A stretch of DNA of 15,482 bases, from positions 44,348-59,829 of the forward strand of contig JAHZHK010000004.1 in NCBI GenBank assembly GCA_019420325.1. The letters are read 5' to 3'. Made by a program: the position numbers and the translations under genes. This document shows, in pieces, positions 1 through 7,109 of this stretch. A model generated the notes under the pieces. The model ran no database searches, had not been told where the DNA came from, and saw only the letters and a list, made by a program, of their open reading frames with translations. Position 1 is the first letter of the stretch, and every line of letters starts with the position of its first letter. The stretch is from Coriobacteriaceae bacterium (GTDB taxonomy: Bacteria; Actinomycetota; Coriobacteriia; Coriobacteriales; UMGS124).

Positions 1-1
1 C

Positions 2-1213
2 AAGAGCGCGGCTGAAAACGAGCAGCTTGTGTATATCGACGTCACCTGGGACGAGTGGGAGCCTGAGGAAGGCACTTTCGACATCGCCGCGCTCGAGAAG
101 AAAAACAACATCGCCCGCTGGCGTGCCGAGGGCAAGCATGCCGTGCTGCGCTTCGTGTGCGACGCCCCTGGCAGCGAGGCCCATCGCGACATCCCCCAGT
201 GGCTTTACGAGCAGACCGGCGACGGGGTGGACTACGACAACGAGTACGGCAAAGGGTATGCGCCCGATTATTCCAACGCCACGTTCAGGGCGGCCCATGC
301 CCGCGCCATCGCGGAGCTCGGCGCTTGGGCGAGCCAGGACACGTTCGTCTCGTATGTGGAGTTGGGAAGCCTTGGTCATTGGGGCGAGTGGCACACGCTT
401 GAGGAGTCGGGCGTTCCCGCCATGCCCGAGGAGCGCGTCTGCCGGGAATACTATTCCCAATATCAGAGCGCGTTTCCGCAAGCGCACCTTTTGACCAGGC
501 GAAACTATGCCTTGAGCGTCGATAGCGGGGCGGGCGTGTACAACGACATGACAGGCTCGTCCGACGACACGCTCGAGTGGCTCACCTGGCAATTGGCGGG
601 CGGCTCGCAAGAGGTTGCCGATTACGAGATTGCCTATTCTCCCGTTGAGGACATCTGGCGCACGGTGCCGGTGGGAGGCGAGTTCACGAGCTCGCTTGAC
701 ATGGGCTACATGCTGGGCGACAACATCGTCCAGACGCTCAACTTGCTGCGTTCCTCGCACATGACCTTCATCGGCCCGCATTATCCCAAGGGGGAGTATG
801 CCGAGAGTGCAGGCGCGCATATGGTGCGCGGGCTCTTGGGGTATCGCCTGTGGGTTTCGGAGCTCGACGTGCGCTTCGATGCGCTTGCGCGCTGTTGGGA
901 CATCACTATGGAGTGGAGAAACGACGGTGTTGCCCCGCTCTATGCCGACTGGCCTGTCACGCTCGAGGTGCGTGATGCGTCCGGCGAGGTGGTCTATGAC
1001 GCTGCGCTGCCCCTGGTGCTGTCCGACCTTTGCGACGGCGAGGAGTTCACGGTCAAGGCCTCTGTGCCGTTTGACCAGCGCTATTGGGACGGCTTCACCA
1101 TCGGCGTCGGCATCACCGACCCGCTCACGGGTGACTACGCCGTGCGGCTTTCCAGCGACACCCCCTACCTGCCCGACGGCCTCAACGTCCTCTACGAGGA
1201 GCCTGCCCGCTAG
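2..1213 (+). CDS. DUF4832-type protein, 5' end outside the window
   Basis: The reading frame is open from the first complete codon (position 2) to TAG at 1211-1213, so the gene starts upstream of the window. The GTG at 29 is only the first in-frame start codon here and is unlikely to be the true start, because the frame already reads like protein before it (AENEQLVYIDVTWDEWEPEEGTF). About 404 residues are visible. The N-terminal part resembles the TIM-barrel-like DUF4874/DUF4832 proteins: a W-x-x-xEPEEGTF strand, then FVSYVELGSLGHWGEWHT, with acidic residues where glycoside hydrolases place catalytic ones. The last 110 residues look like a beta-sandwich (MEWRNDGVAPLYADWPVTLEVRD). Members are generally secreted or cell-surface and thought to act on glycans, but none has a settled reaction; I infer only a carbohydrate-related role. 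The gene is convergent with the methyltransferase, and a strong hairpin separates them. Confidence 0.75.
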   Translation, partial: KSAAENEQLVYIDVTWDEWEPEEGTFDIAALEKKNNIARWRAEGKHAVLRFVCDAPGSEAHRDIPQWLYEQTGDGVDYDNEYGKGYAPDYSNATFRAAHARAIAELGAWASQDTFVSYVELGSLGHWGEWHTLEESGVPAMPEERVCREYYSQYQSAFPQAHLLTRRNYALSVDSGAGVYNDMTGSSDDTLEWLTWQLAGGSQEVADYEIAYSPVEDIWRTVPVGGEFTSSLDMGYMLGDNIVQTLNLLRSSHMTFIGPHYPKGEYAESAGAHMVRGLLGYRLWVSELDVRFDALARCWDITMEWRNDGVAPLYADWPVTLEVRDASGEVVYDAALPLVLSDLCDGEEFTVKASVPFDQRYWDGFTIGVGITDPLTGDYAVRLSSDTPYLPDGLNVLYEEPAR

Positions 1214-1266
1214 ACGAGATGAACGGGCGGTTTCTTCCCGGCGATGGCGTTGGGCAGTTCGGACAA

Positions 1267-1324
1267 CGGGCGACGCGGTCAGGCTCTAATAGTGGGCCTG
1301 GCCACGTCGCCCGACGTTACTTTT
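1267..1324 (+). terminator. Nested-stem terminator between convergent genes
   Basis: CGGGCGACG (1267-1275) pairs with CGTCGCCCG (1305-1313), and inside it GGTCAGGC (1277-1284) pairs with GCCTGGCC (1296-1303) with one G-T pair. The two stems are separated by single unpaired bases and close on a loop of about 11 nt. A T5 run follows at 1320-1324. This suits termination of the DUF4832 gene; the T run lies at the 3' end of the opposing methyltransferase gene. No T run follows on the minus strand. Confidence 0.6.
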
Positions 1325-1952
1325 TCGCTACCAGATGCGCCCGGAACCCCTTCTGGGCAGCGAGCTGCTCAATCGCAAAACCCGCCGCCTCCACAAGCTC
1401 GCGGAATTCTCCCATCTTCAGTATGCGCACATCGCCATGGCCGGCCAGGCGTGCGAGCGGCAGTTCGAAGGTGTTCATGAGCCAAACCGCAATGTCGTTT
1501 GACGTATAGTCGCGCAGAATAAGCTTGCCGCCGGGGCGCAGCACGCGATAGGCTTCGCGCAGAAAGGTACCCGGATTGGGATAGTGGTGGAAGCTGTTAG
1601 CGCATAGGACCGCATCGAAGCCCCCATCGCCGAAGGGCAGGTTCTCGGCGTCGCCCACTATGAATTCGGCGTTTGGAAGCTTTTTCGATTGGGCGACCTC
1701 AATCATCGCCGGCGTGATGTCGAGGCCTACGAAGTGCTTTTCGGGGTACTTCTTGGAGAGAAGCTCAATGACAGGGCCCGTGCCGCAGCCCACATCGAGC
1801 ACGTTATCGAAGGAAGCACGCTCGAGCTCTGCCAGCATGGGTGGATAGTCGTCTTTGCATATCTCGTAAATGTCCGCATGATTGGTTTCATAGACTTTTG
1901 CCGCCTTGGTGAACTCCCTGATAGAGAGCTGTTTGTACTGATTGGGCGTCAT
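1317..1952 (-). CDS. Class I SAM-dependent methyltransferase (Methyltransf_11/UbiE-like)
   Basis: This 211-residue protein has the full Rossmann methyltransferase signature: motif I VLDVGCGTG (residues 51-59) for SAM binding, the acidic residue after strand 2 in VGLDITPAM, motif III-like GDAENLPF, then CANSFHHYPNP and the YRVLRPGGKLILRDY strand seen in Methyltransf_11 proteins. The length is normal for a stand-alone enzyme. The ATG at 1952 is preceded by GGAAGGAG at good distance on the minus strand. The protein should be cytosolic. Its acceptor cannot be told from sequence; UbiE-like motifs occur in quinone, sterol and small-molecule methyltransferases. It is divergent from the ATC-hydrolase-like gene across a short AT-rich region. 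I am sure of the family and not of the substrate. Confidence 0.88.
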   Translation of the reverse strand: MTPNQYKQLSIREFTKAAKVYETNHADIYEICKDDYPPMLAELERASFDNVLDVGCGTGPVIELLSKKYPEKHFVGLDITPAMIEVAQSKKLPNAEFIVGDAENLPFGDGGFDAVLCANSFHHYPNPGTFLREAYRVLRPGGKLILRDYTSNDIAVWLMNTFELPLARLAGHGDVRILKMGEFRELVEAAGFAIEQLAAQKGFRAHLVAKK

Positions 1953-1977
1953 CGGGCGCCACTCCTTCCGTAGAAAT

Positions 1978-2012
1978 GTTATCCGAACGTAACATTATAA
2001 GATAACTTTCGG
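1978..2012. promoter_or_regulatory. AT-rich divergent promoter region with dyad
   Basis: The sequence contains GTTATC (1978-1983) mirrored by GATAAC (2001-2006), with CCGAA (1983-1987) also mirrored by TTCGG (2008-2012). On the minus strand the interior holds TATAAT, a good -10 for the methyltransferase. On the plus strand CATTATAAG could serve the ATC-hydrolase-like gene. I see no convincing -35 on either side. Placement between divergent genes makes a shared regulatory site plausible, but this is inference. Confidence 0.35.
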
Positions 2013-2091
2013 ACAATGCCCTCGGCCCTGCTTGCTGTCATGGACAACGCAGGCTGGCTCCATTGCCCGGAGCCAGGCGAGGGAGCGCAGC

Positions 2092-2709
2092 ATGGACACC
2101 GAGAAAGCACTCAAGTCGTACACCAGGCTCTTTGGTGCGATGCTCGCGCGCAACCAGGTGGCAGATGGCGGCGAGATTTCGCAGGTATTCAAAGTCCGTC
2201 TCGCGAACATGTACGCTTCTGAGGACTTCCGCCGACACAGTGCCTACCCCAGCATCGACACCGTGAAGGTATACGCCGTCATTGCGCTTGGCCTCGAGCT
2301 GCGCGAGCGTGGATATTCCGACGAGAAGATCATCGGCCTGGTCAACGGCGCCTTCGCCAACTCCAAGCGACTCTTCTATGCTATCGAGGCAGTTGTCGAC
2401 CTTTTCCCCTGCTGCTATGCGATCGTTCGCAAGTGGAACATACAAGACCACGCTGCGCGTATTGCCGACGGCAGTATCGATTACGATTTCTTCGAGGCGG
2501 ACGAGAAGCGTGTGGCGTACTCCATTTCAGGCTGCCGATACGTCGAGATGTTCGAACACTATGGCGTGCGATCGCTCTGCAAGGTCTTCTGCATGAGCGA
2601 CACCATGGCCTACGATCACCTGACTCGGCATGTGCGCTTCATCCGCCACTCTGACCTCTCCGAAGGTCCTGCCTGCCAAGACGAGATTATCAATCTACAT
2701 GCACGGTAG
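2092..2709 (+). CDS. L-2-amino-thiazoline-4-carboxylic acid hydrolase-like protein
   Basis: I chose ATG 2092 because GAGGGAG lies about 8 nt upstream; an in-frame TTG at 2032 would add 20 uncharacteristic residues. The product is 205 residues, cytosolic, with no signal peptide. The C-terminal half carries the pattern I associate with the ATC hydrolase family (PF14196): a GCRYVEMFEHYGV segment, then SLCKVFCMSDTMAYDHL, putting cysteines at 148, 163 and 167 and Asp at 170. The founding enzyme opens the thiazoline ring of L-ATC to give S-carbamoyl-cysteine. Most relatives in gut anaerobes are uncharacterised and some may instead be metal- or heme-associated, so the reaction is not assured. The N-terminal 100 residues look helical. 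The gene is divergent from the methyltransferase and has no co-directional partner within 100 bp. Confidence 0.6.
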   Translation: MDTEKALKSYTRLFGAMLARNQVADGGEISQVFKVRLANMYASEDFRRHSAYPSIDTVKVYAVIALGLELRERGYSDEKIIGLVNGAFANSKRLFYAIEAVVDLFPCCYAIVRKWNIQDHAARIADGSIDYDFFEADEKRVAYSISGCRYVEMFEHYGVRSLCKVFCMSDTMAYDHLTRHVRFIRHSDLSEGPACQDEIINLHAR

Positions 2710-2746
2710 CCGGGCGTAGCCTGGCCCTATTGACTGGGCAACTGAA

Positions 2747-2755
2747 TGCTATACA
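2747..2755 (+). promoter_or_regulatory. Extended -10 promoter of the toxin-antitoxin operon
   Basis: TGCTATACA fits an extended -10 (TG-N-TATACA). A TTGACT at 2730-2735 resembles a -35 but sits only 14 nt away, which is too short for a classical promoter, so the extended -10 would have to do most of the work. It lies about 70 bp before the antitoxin start. Confidence 0.4.
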
Positions 2756-2823
2756 TGCTTTACAAACGATGGCTTGCCGAGCTAGACTGACCGTGAAACA
2801 GCGGGTGCGAAAGGCGGTGGACC

Positions 2824-3234
2824 ATGGCTGTCGCGGTGGCGGAAAGGGAGTCCCGGGCGGGTGCAACGGCCCAGATAAACGCACGGTTGAACCCTGCGCT
2901 CAAGCAACGCGGCGATGAGGCGCTGTTGGGAGCGGGGTTGTCGCCCTCGCAGGCAATCCGTGCACTCTGGGAACTTGCCGCGCGCAATGCCGACAACCCT
3001 GAAGCGATTCAGAGGGCGCTTTTTCCCGAGAGGGCCGAGGCGCAGGAAGCCGAATTGAGCGCCGCGCAGCGCTGCCGTGCAGAGGCGATTGGCAAGGGGG
3101 CGCACGTTGTTGAGGGCGCGTATCGGGCAATGGGGGTCGTTCCCGCGTCTTCTTCTGCAGACCTCTCCTTTGATGAGCTGCAGGATTTGGCGTATCAGGA
3201 GCGTTATGGCGAGCTGATGGGGTGGGAGTCGTGA
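2824..3234 (+). CDS. RelB/DinJ-like (RHH) antitoxin
   Basis: The product is 136 residues. Residues 14-55 (TAQINARLNPALKQRGDEAL...LSPSQAIRALWELAARN) match the ribbon-helix-helix start of RelB/DinJ antitoxins: a short DNA-contacting strand, a helix, then the GLSxSxAIRxL turn and helix. The rest is acidic and would wrap the toxin. It is longer than a typical RelB (about 85-100 residues), with a C-terminal extension ending FDELQDLAYQERYGELMGWES. ATG 2824 follows AAAGGCGG at suitable distance. Its stop TGA overlaps a GTG start of the PIN gene, so the two are translationally coupled. By analogy it should bind its own promoter with the toxin and repress the operon. Confidence 0.75.
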   Translation: MAVAVAERESRAGATAQINARLNPALKQRGDEALLGAGLSPSQAIRALWELAARNADNPEAIQRALFPERAEAQEAELSAAQRCRAEAIGKGAHVVEGAYRAMGVVPASSSADLSFDELQDLAYQERYGELMGWES

Positions 3235-3746
3235 GCGTGCCTTGGCGCTCGATTGTTGTGGACACCAACATATGGCTCGACTACTTTCTGGGATTGAGAG
3301 CCGGTTCCCAACAGGCTTGCGAGCTGCTCGACGTCGCAAATCGTGCAGGCATCGAGCTGCTGTACGCGGTCACGAGCACAAAGGACCTGTTCTATCTCAT
3401 AAGCGCCGACTTTAAAAGGAGCTATCGCCTGCAATTCGGGAATGAGTCGCCTGAAGTGGTAGCGCGTGCGGCGGGCGAGGTGGCCTGGAGCTGCCTTTCG
3501 GTCATGGATGAGATTGCAACTGCAGTGGCGTGCGATCAGGCGGACGTGTGGATGGCCCGCAAACAGCGCTGCCTGCACGAGGACTATGAGGACAACCTTG
3601 TCGTGGCGGCGGCGCAACGCGCCCATGCCGATTGCCTGGTGACCAACGACCAAAACCTTCTCAAGCACAGCCCCGTCGCGGCCCTTTCCTGCGCCGATGC
3701 GCTGGCATATCTGCAGGCGCTTGAACCTGCGGATAGCTTGCGATAG
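3231..3746 (+). CDS. PIN-domain toxin (VapC-like ribonuclease)
   Basis: The product has about 171 residues and the PIN fold layout: first catalytic Asp in IVVDTNIWLDYF near the N-terminus, a central acidic segment, then EDYEDNLVVAAAQRAHADCLVTNDQNLL, which supplies the second and third acidic positions and the conserved TND motif. PIN toxins are Mg/Mn-dependent endoribonucleases that cut tRNA or mRNA. Three GTG codons compete: 3222, 3231 (4-nt overlap with the antitoxin stop) and 3237, the last having GGTGGGAG at the best spacing of 8 nt. I use 3231. The protein is closer to the longer PIN_3-type than to a 130-residue classical VapC. It is second in the operon after the antitoxin. Confidence 0.78.
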   Translation: MSVPWRSIVVDTNIWLDYFLGLRAGSQQACELLDVANRAGIELLYAVTSTKDLFYLISADFKRSYRLQFGNESPEVVARAAGEVAWSCLSVMDEIATAVACDQADVWMARKQRCLHEDYEDNLVVAAAQRAHADCLVTNDQNLLKHSPVAALSCADALAYLQALEPADSLR

Positions 3747-3770
3747 CGGGGCCCGTTCGCCGTTTTCCAT

Positions 3771-3798
3771 GCCTGACAATCGAGCCAAACTGTCAGGC
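3771..3798. promoter_or_regulatory. Inverted repeat upstream of the iron-sulfur protein gene
   Basis: GCCTGACA (3771-3778) and TGTCAGGC (3791-3798) form a perfect 8-bp inverted repeat with a 12-nt spacer. No T run follows, so it is not a good intrinsic terminator for the toxin gene. A dimeric-repressor site, or a weak 3' hairpin protecting the toxin mRNA, are the options. Confidence 0.35.
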
Positions 3799-3840
3799 GA
3801 GGAGCGCAGCGGGTGATGGCGAGCCCGAATTCCCACGTTG

Positions 3841-3853
3841 TACACTCCGTGTA
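3841..3853. promoter_or_regulatory. Short dyad TACAC-TCC-GTGTA in the leader of the iron-sulfur gene
   Basis: A perfect 5+3+5 dyad lies about 65 bp before the ATG at 3917. The surrounding sequence (GTTGTACACTCC) could include a -10-like TACACT. It could be the operator for the gene; no regulator is encoded next to it. Confidence 0.3.
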
Positions 3854-3916
3854 AGCCCAAAGGGAGGGGCCCGCGCGGAGGGAGACCGCGCATACAACGA
3901 GGAGAGGGAGAGCATC

Positions 3917-5353
3917 ATGGAGATGTCCCGAAGGGGTTTTGTTGCTGGTGCCGCCGGTATGGCCGTTGCCACGATGGGCGCCACTGTCGCGTTTGACGCC
4001 GACGGCAAGGTCGTCAGCCAGGCGCACGCACTTGACGCCCACCCCGACGTGCCCGCCAAGGCCGGCATCGACGGCGTGACCCAGCTTGACCAGCTTGACG
4101 CGATGTGCCCCGAGTGGGTCGACCCCACCACGTATCGCTACCCGCTTACCGACCTCACTACCATCGAGATGTGCGACGAGGACGTTACCTTCGACGACGG
4201 CACCGTCATCCCGGCCGTGTATGTGAACCTGCGCAACCGCATCAACCACATGGGCAAGGGCCTGGGCAGCGAGCCCGACTCCACGAGCTACCAGATGCTG
4301 ATGAGCAACTGGACCGAGGAGGAGGCGGCATGGGAGCTTGAGATGCCGCTGCTGTCCATCTTCAATGCGTACGATTACAGCCTGGCGAGCGGCCGCACGG
4401 TCGAGGAGTGCCAGGAGATTCTTACGCACATGGCCGACAAGTGCCTCATCTACCACATGAACCGCGGCGACGCCGACTACTACATGCTGCTGCCGCACAT
4501 CAACGGCTGGTGGGAGTTCACCGAGCTCAAGGCCTATTTTACCGCCAAGGAGGCCGGCGAGGATACTGTTGCGCGCATGGCCGAGTTCAACGCCGACAAC
4601 GTCTGGGGCGTCAACGGCGCCGGCTGGGACGACTTCGACAACACCTTCCCGCTGTTCCGCACCTACCCCATCAGCGAGGACGTCATCGCCGAGGACGAGT
4701 TCCTGCCGTACAACGACTGGCGCGCCATCATCAAGCGCCACAAGACAATCACCGTCTCGCCCTGCCAGTGCCGCCTGATGTGGGAGGGCATTGGCGTGCC
4801 GTTCCCCGAAGAGCATCCGCGCCGCACCTGCCTGTCGCTGGGCGAGATGGCCGAGTACTTCATCGAGCAGGGCATCGGCGAGCAGATCACGCAGGATGAG
4901 GCCATCGCCATCTACGAGGACGCCATTGAGACCGGCATGGTGGTGGAGTCCATCGCCACGAAGGACGCCGACATCATGTGCCTGTGCCATGGCAGCTCCT
5001 GCGGCAACCTCATGGGCTTCAAGGGTATGGCGCTCAACGGCCTGCCCGCGTGGAAGAACTTCAACGGCTATTGGCTCGACTACGACGCCGAGAAGTGCAT
5101 CAAGTGCGGCGCCTGCGTGGAGCGCTGCCCCATGGAGGCCATCGCGCTCGACGGCCCCGACGGCGCTTGCACGCACAACCTGGCTTGCGTGCGTTGCGGC
5201 CAGTGCATCAAGGTGTGCCCCGCCGAGGCCCGCATCCTGCGCGCTCGCGAGGACTACCCCGCGCACGCCCTGCCCGAGGACTACCTCGACAGCCACCGCT
5301 CCATCGCCATGGAGCGCCTGCACCGCGACAACATCGTCGACTTTGTGGGCTAA
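3917..5353 (+). CDS. Tat-exported multi-cluster 4Fe-4S protein
   Basis: This 478-residue protein starts with a twin-arginine signal (MSRRGFVAGAAGMAVATMGATVAF), so it should be folded with its clusters in the cytosol and then exported. The C-terminus has two full 4Fe-4S motifs: C394-x2-C397-x2-C400-x3-C404-P and C424-x2-C427-x2-C430-x3-C434-P. A third cysteine group precedes them: CQCR (C283, C285), C305 in RRTCLSLGEM, and CLCHGSSCG (C355, C357, C362), which could bind another cluster. This CxCR...CxC...2x4Fe-4S order occurs in a family of anaerobe ferredoxin-like proteins that, as far as I know, are usually cytosolic. Residues 60-270 show no motif I recognise. GGAGAGGGAG precedes the start, and a strong terminator follows the stop. 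It is monocistronic, so its electron donor and acceptor are not evident here. Confidence 0.85.
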   Translation: MEMSRRGFVAGAAGMAVATMGATVAFDADGKVVSQAHALDAHPDVPAKAGIDGVTQLDQLDAMCPEWVDPTTYRYPLTDLTTIEMCDEDVTFDDGTVIPAVYVNLRNRINHMGKGLGSEPDSTSYQMLMSNWTEEEAAWELEMPLLSIFNAYDYSLASGRTVEECQEILTHMADKCLIYHMNRGDADYYMLLPHINGWWEFTELKAYFTAKEAGEDTVARMAEFNADNVWGVNGAGWDDFDNTFPLFRTYPISEDVIAEDEFLPYNDWRAIIKRHKTITVSPCQCRLMWEGIGVPFPEEHPRRTCLSLGEMAEYFIEQGIGEQITQDEAIAIYEDAIETGMVVESIATKDADIMCLCHGSSCGNLMGFKGMALNGLPAWKNFNGYWLDYDAEKCIKCGACVERCPMEAIALDGPDGACTHNLACVRCGQCIKVCPAEARILRAREDYPAHALPEDYLDSHRSIAMERLHRDNIVDFVG

Positions 5354-5400
5354 GCTGCGTGAGGAGCTCGACGAGCTAGCAAAGCAAGTCATGTGAGACC

Positions 5401-5437
5401 AACGGGCGGCCTTCGCGCAAGCAGGGCCGCCCGTTTT
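5401..5437 (+). terminator. Intrinsic terminator of the iron-sulfur protein gene
   Basis: AACGGGCGGCC (5401-5411) pairs perfectly with GGCCGCCCGTT (5425-5435) and runs into TTTT. The 11-bp GC-rich stem with a 13-nt loop lies 48 bp after the stop codon. It is a textbook rho-independent terminator. Confidence 0.85.
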
Positions 5438-5735
5438 CGTGGCGTGTGCGGGAAACGAACCAGCCTTACGAGCCCCGGGGGGGGTGGATGACTTACCAGA
5501 ACGCACCGCGCCGACTGCAAAAGGACGACTCATACGAGCCGGGGCGGGCGGTTCCATGCGGCGTTTTTCCGGAAACACGCCGTCCAGATGGGGTGGAGTT
5601 GACGCCTCCTTTTTTCGGTCGCCCGTTTTCGTGTGGCGTCTCTGATTTGACATGCTGTTCATGATTCATCGGGCCCAACACGCCTAGAATTGCCGCCGCG
5701 ATTTGAGAGTGAGATTCGGGAGGAACGACGGCGGT
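5438..5735. other. Gene-free stretch before the MFS gene, with degenerate internal duplication
   Basis: I see no credible gene in this stretch of about 300 bp. It contains a second copy of GCCCGTTTTCGT (5621-5632), identical to the tail of the upstream terminator (5429-5440). It also has two related segments, TTACGAGCCCCGGGG and ATACGAGCCGGGGCG, which suggest an old local duplication. A 24-bp near-perfect palindrome sits in the middle, followed by a T6 run at 5610-5615. Near the gene, TAGAAT (5685-5690) may be the MFS -10; the same CCTAGAAT-n-GC context recurs upstream of the flavoprotein gene (13350-13359). Confidence 0.5.
5559..5582. promoter_or_regulatory. 24-bp near-perfect palindrome
   Basis: The half-site CGGCGTTTTTCC is followed directly by GGAAACACGCCG. 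Eleven of twelve positions are complementary (only 5565 versus 5576 fails) and there is no loop. Absence of a loop and distance from both genes favour a DNA-binding dyad or a dispersed palindromic repeat over a terminator. Confidence 0.45.
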
Positions 5736-6935
5736 ATGAGCGAGCTGGCGCAAAAAGCAAGCGACGAGAAGATGGGATTGCGGCAGTGGCTGCCGCTCTT
5801 GGGCATCACGCTGTCGGCCTTCATCTTCAACACCTCGGAGTTCATGCCGGTGGCGCTGCTTACCGACATGGCTTCTGACCTGGGCGTTAACGAGTCGGTG
5901 ATGGGTGCCGTCATCACGGTGTACGCCTGGAGTGTCATGCTGCTGTCGCTGCCGCTCATGATGTTCGCCTCACGGTTTGCGCTCAAGCGCGTGCTGCTCT
6001 GCGTGATATGCGTCTTTCTTGCCGGACAGATCGTCACGGTCGCTTCGAGCAGTTATTGGATGCTTGTGGCCGGTCGCATTGTGGTGGCCATGGCACACGC
6101 CGTGTTCTGGTCCATTGCCTCACCCATCGCGGTGAGGCTCGTGCCTGAGAAGTACGGTTCGCTGGCGCTGGGCATGGTGGTCACGGGTTCCTCGATCGCC
6201 ACGATCGTGGGTATGCCGCTGGGTCGCATCGTGGGCCTTGCGCTGGGCTGGCGCTCGGCGTTCTTGCTGGTAGCGGCCATCACTGCCGTGGTGCTCGTCT
6301 ACCTCACGGTGGTGTTTCCCAAGATGCCGGCGGGCGAGCCGTTTACCATCTCGAAGCTGCCGGGACTGCTTTCGAACAAGGCACTCGTGGGCATCTACGC
6401 CTTCATTGCGATTCTGGTGACGGGCTATTACACCGCGTACAGCTATATCGAGCCGTTCCTGTTGCAGATGGCGGGCATGCCCGAGAGCGTGGTTACCGTG
6501 ATGCTCACGGTGTTTGGCGTAGCCGGCATCGTGGGCAGCTTCCTGTTTGCGCGTTTCTTCGACGGACATCGTCGAATGTTCTTCCGTGCGGCTGTGGCGG
6601 GCCTGGTAGTGGCGCTGTTCGCGCTTGGCCTGGCGGCGTGCAACCCCGCGCTGATCGTCGTGGACTTCCTCGTGTGGGGCGTAACCTCAACCGCCTTCAA
6701 CGTGGCGTTTCAGGGCGAGGTCATCCGTATCACAAGCCAGGACGAGGCCGCCGTGGCGACGTCCATCTACTCGGGTATCTTCAACCTCGGCATCGGCGGC
6801 GGCTCTGCCCTGGGCGGCGTCGTAGTGAGCAGCCTGGGAGTGGGCGTAATCGGCTATGCAGGCGGCACCCTCGTCCTCGTGGCCTTCGCGTTCCTGTGTA
6901 CTTGGTTGCTCGACAAGGTCGTGCCGAAGAGGTAA
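5736..6935 (+). CDS. MFS efflux transporter, SotB/AraJ-like (DHA1)
   Basis: The product has 399 residues and about 12 hydrophobic helices, with no signal peptide. Helix 1 reads LGITLSAFIFNTSEFMPVALLTDMA, very close to the start of SotB/YdeA sugar-efflux proteins and the wider DHA1 drug/H+ antiporter family. The A-motif region after helix 2 is degenerate (ASRFALKRVLL). Helix 5 includes MVVTGSSIATIVGMPLGRIVG, the motif C region typical of antiporters. The usual N-half/C-half join (PGLLSNKALVG) is at mid-length. I start at ATG 5736 because GGGAGGA lies 11 nt upstream; the in-frame TTG at 5703 adds a charged tail with no ribosome-binding site. Expected role: proton-driven export of a small molecule, with substrate unknown. 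Confidence 0.85.
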   Translation: MSELAQKASDEKMGLRQWLPLLGITLSAFIFNTSEFMPVALLTDMASDLGVNESVMGAVITVYAWSVMLLSLPLMMFASRFALKRVLLCVICVFLAGQIVTVASSSYWMLVAGRIVVAMAHAVFWSIASPIAVRLVPEKYGSLALGMVVTGSSIATIVGMPLGRIVGLALGWRSAFLLVAAITAVVLVYLTVVFPKMPAGEPFTISKLPGLLSNKALVGIYAFIAILVTGYYTAYSYIEPFLLQMAGMPESVVTVMLTVFGVAGIVGSFLFARFFDGHRRMFFRAAVAGLVVALFALGLAACNPALIVVDFLVWGVTSTAFNVAFQGEVIRITSQDEAAVATSIYSGIFNLGIGGGSALGGVVVSSLGVGVIGYAGGTLVLVAFAFLCTWLLDKVVPKR

Positions 6936-7010
6936 CGAGCGCTCGGCGTGCTGCGCGGGGAATCGCAGGAGCGAGGGAGCATGGCGTTTAGCATGCCGCA
7001 AATGCCCGGG

Positions 7011-7105
7011 GCGCTGTGTGGGAAACCGTGCGGAACTAGGTTGCATCGCAAACAACTGCGTGGGAAACCACGTGTGCAAGGACGCGCGTTGTGTGGCAAA
7101 CGGTG
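7011..7105 (+). repeat. 95-bp block, copy A1
   Basis: This block recurs 183 bp later (7194-7288), with landmarks GTGCGGAAC, AGGTTGCAT, GCGTGGGAAACCACG and GTGTGGCAAACGGTG in the same order. Inside, CGTGG-GAAA-CCACG (7059-7072) forms a hairpin capped by a GNRA-type tetraloop, flanked by TTGCA (7041-7045) and TGCAA (7075-7079), which can form an outer stem. The function is unknown. Confidence 0.6.
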
Positions 7106-7109
7106 AGCC

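Noticed and set aside
5354..5396. Coding-like tail LREELDELAKQVM just after the iron-sulfur gene stop, in another frame
   Set aside because: It is only 13 residues and could be chance; a frameshifted C-terminus is possible but the annotated stop is followed by a normal terminator.
3584..5662. 692-codon open frame on the minus strand
   Set aside because: It lies opposite the iron-sulfur gene; its alanine/valine/histidine-rich translation is the usual antisense by-product of GC-rich codons, and the sense strand has clear motifs.
5446..5664. Small plus-strand frame (MRETNQPYEPRGGW...)
   Set aside because: It crosses a palindrome and a degenerate duplication, has no ribosome-binding site and no recognisable features.
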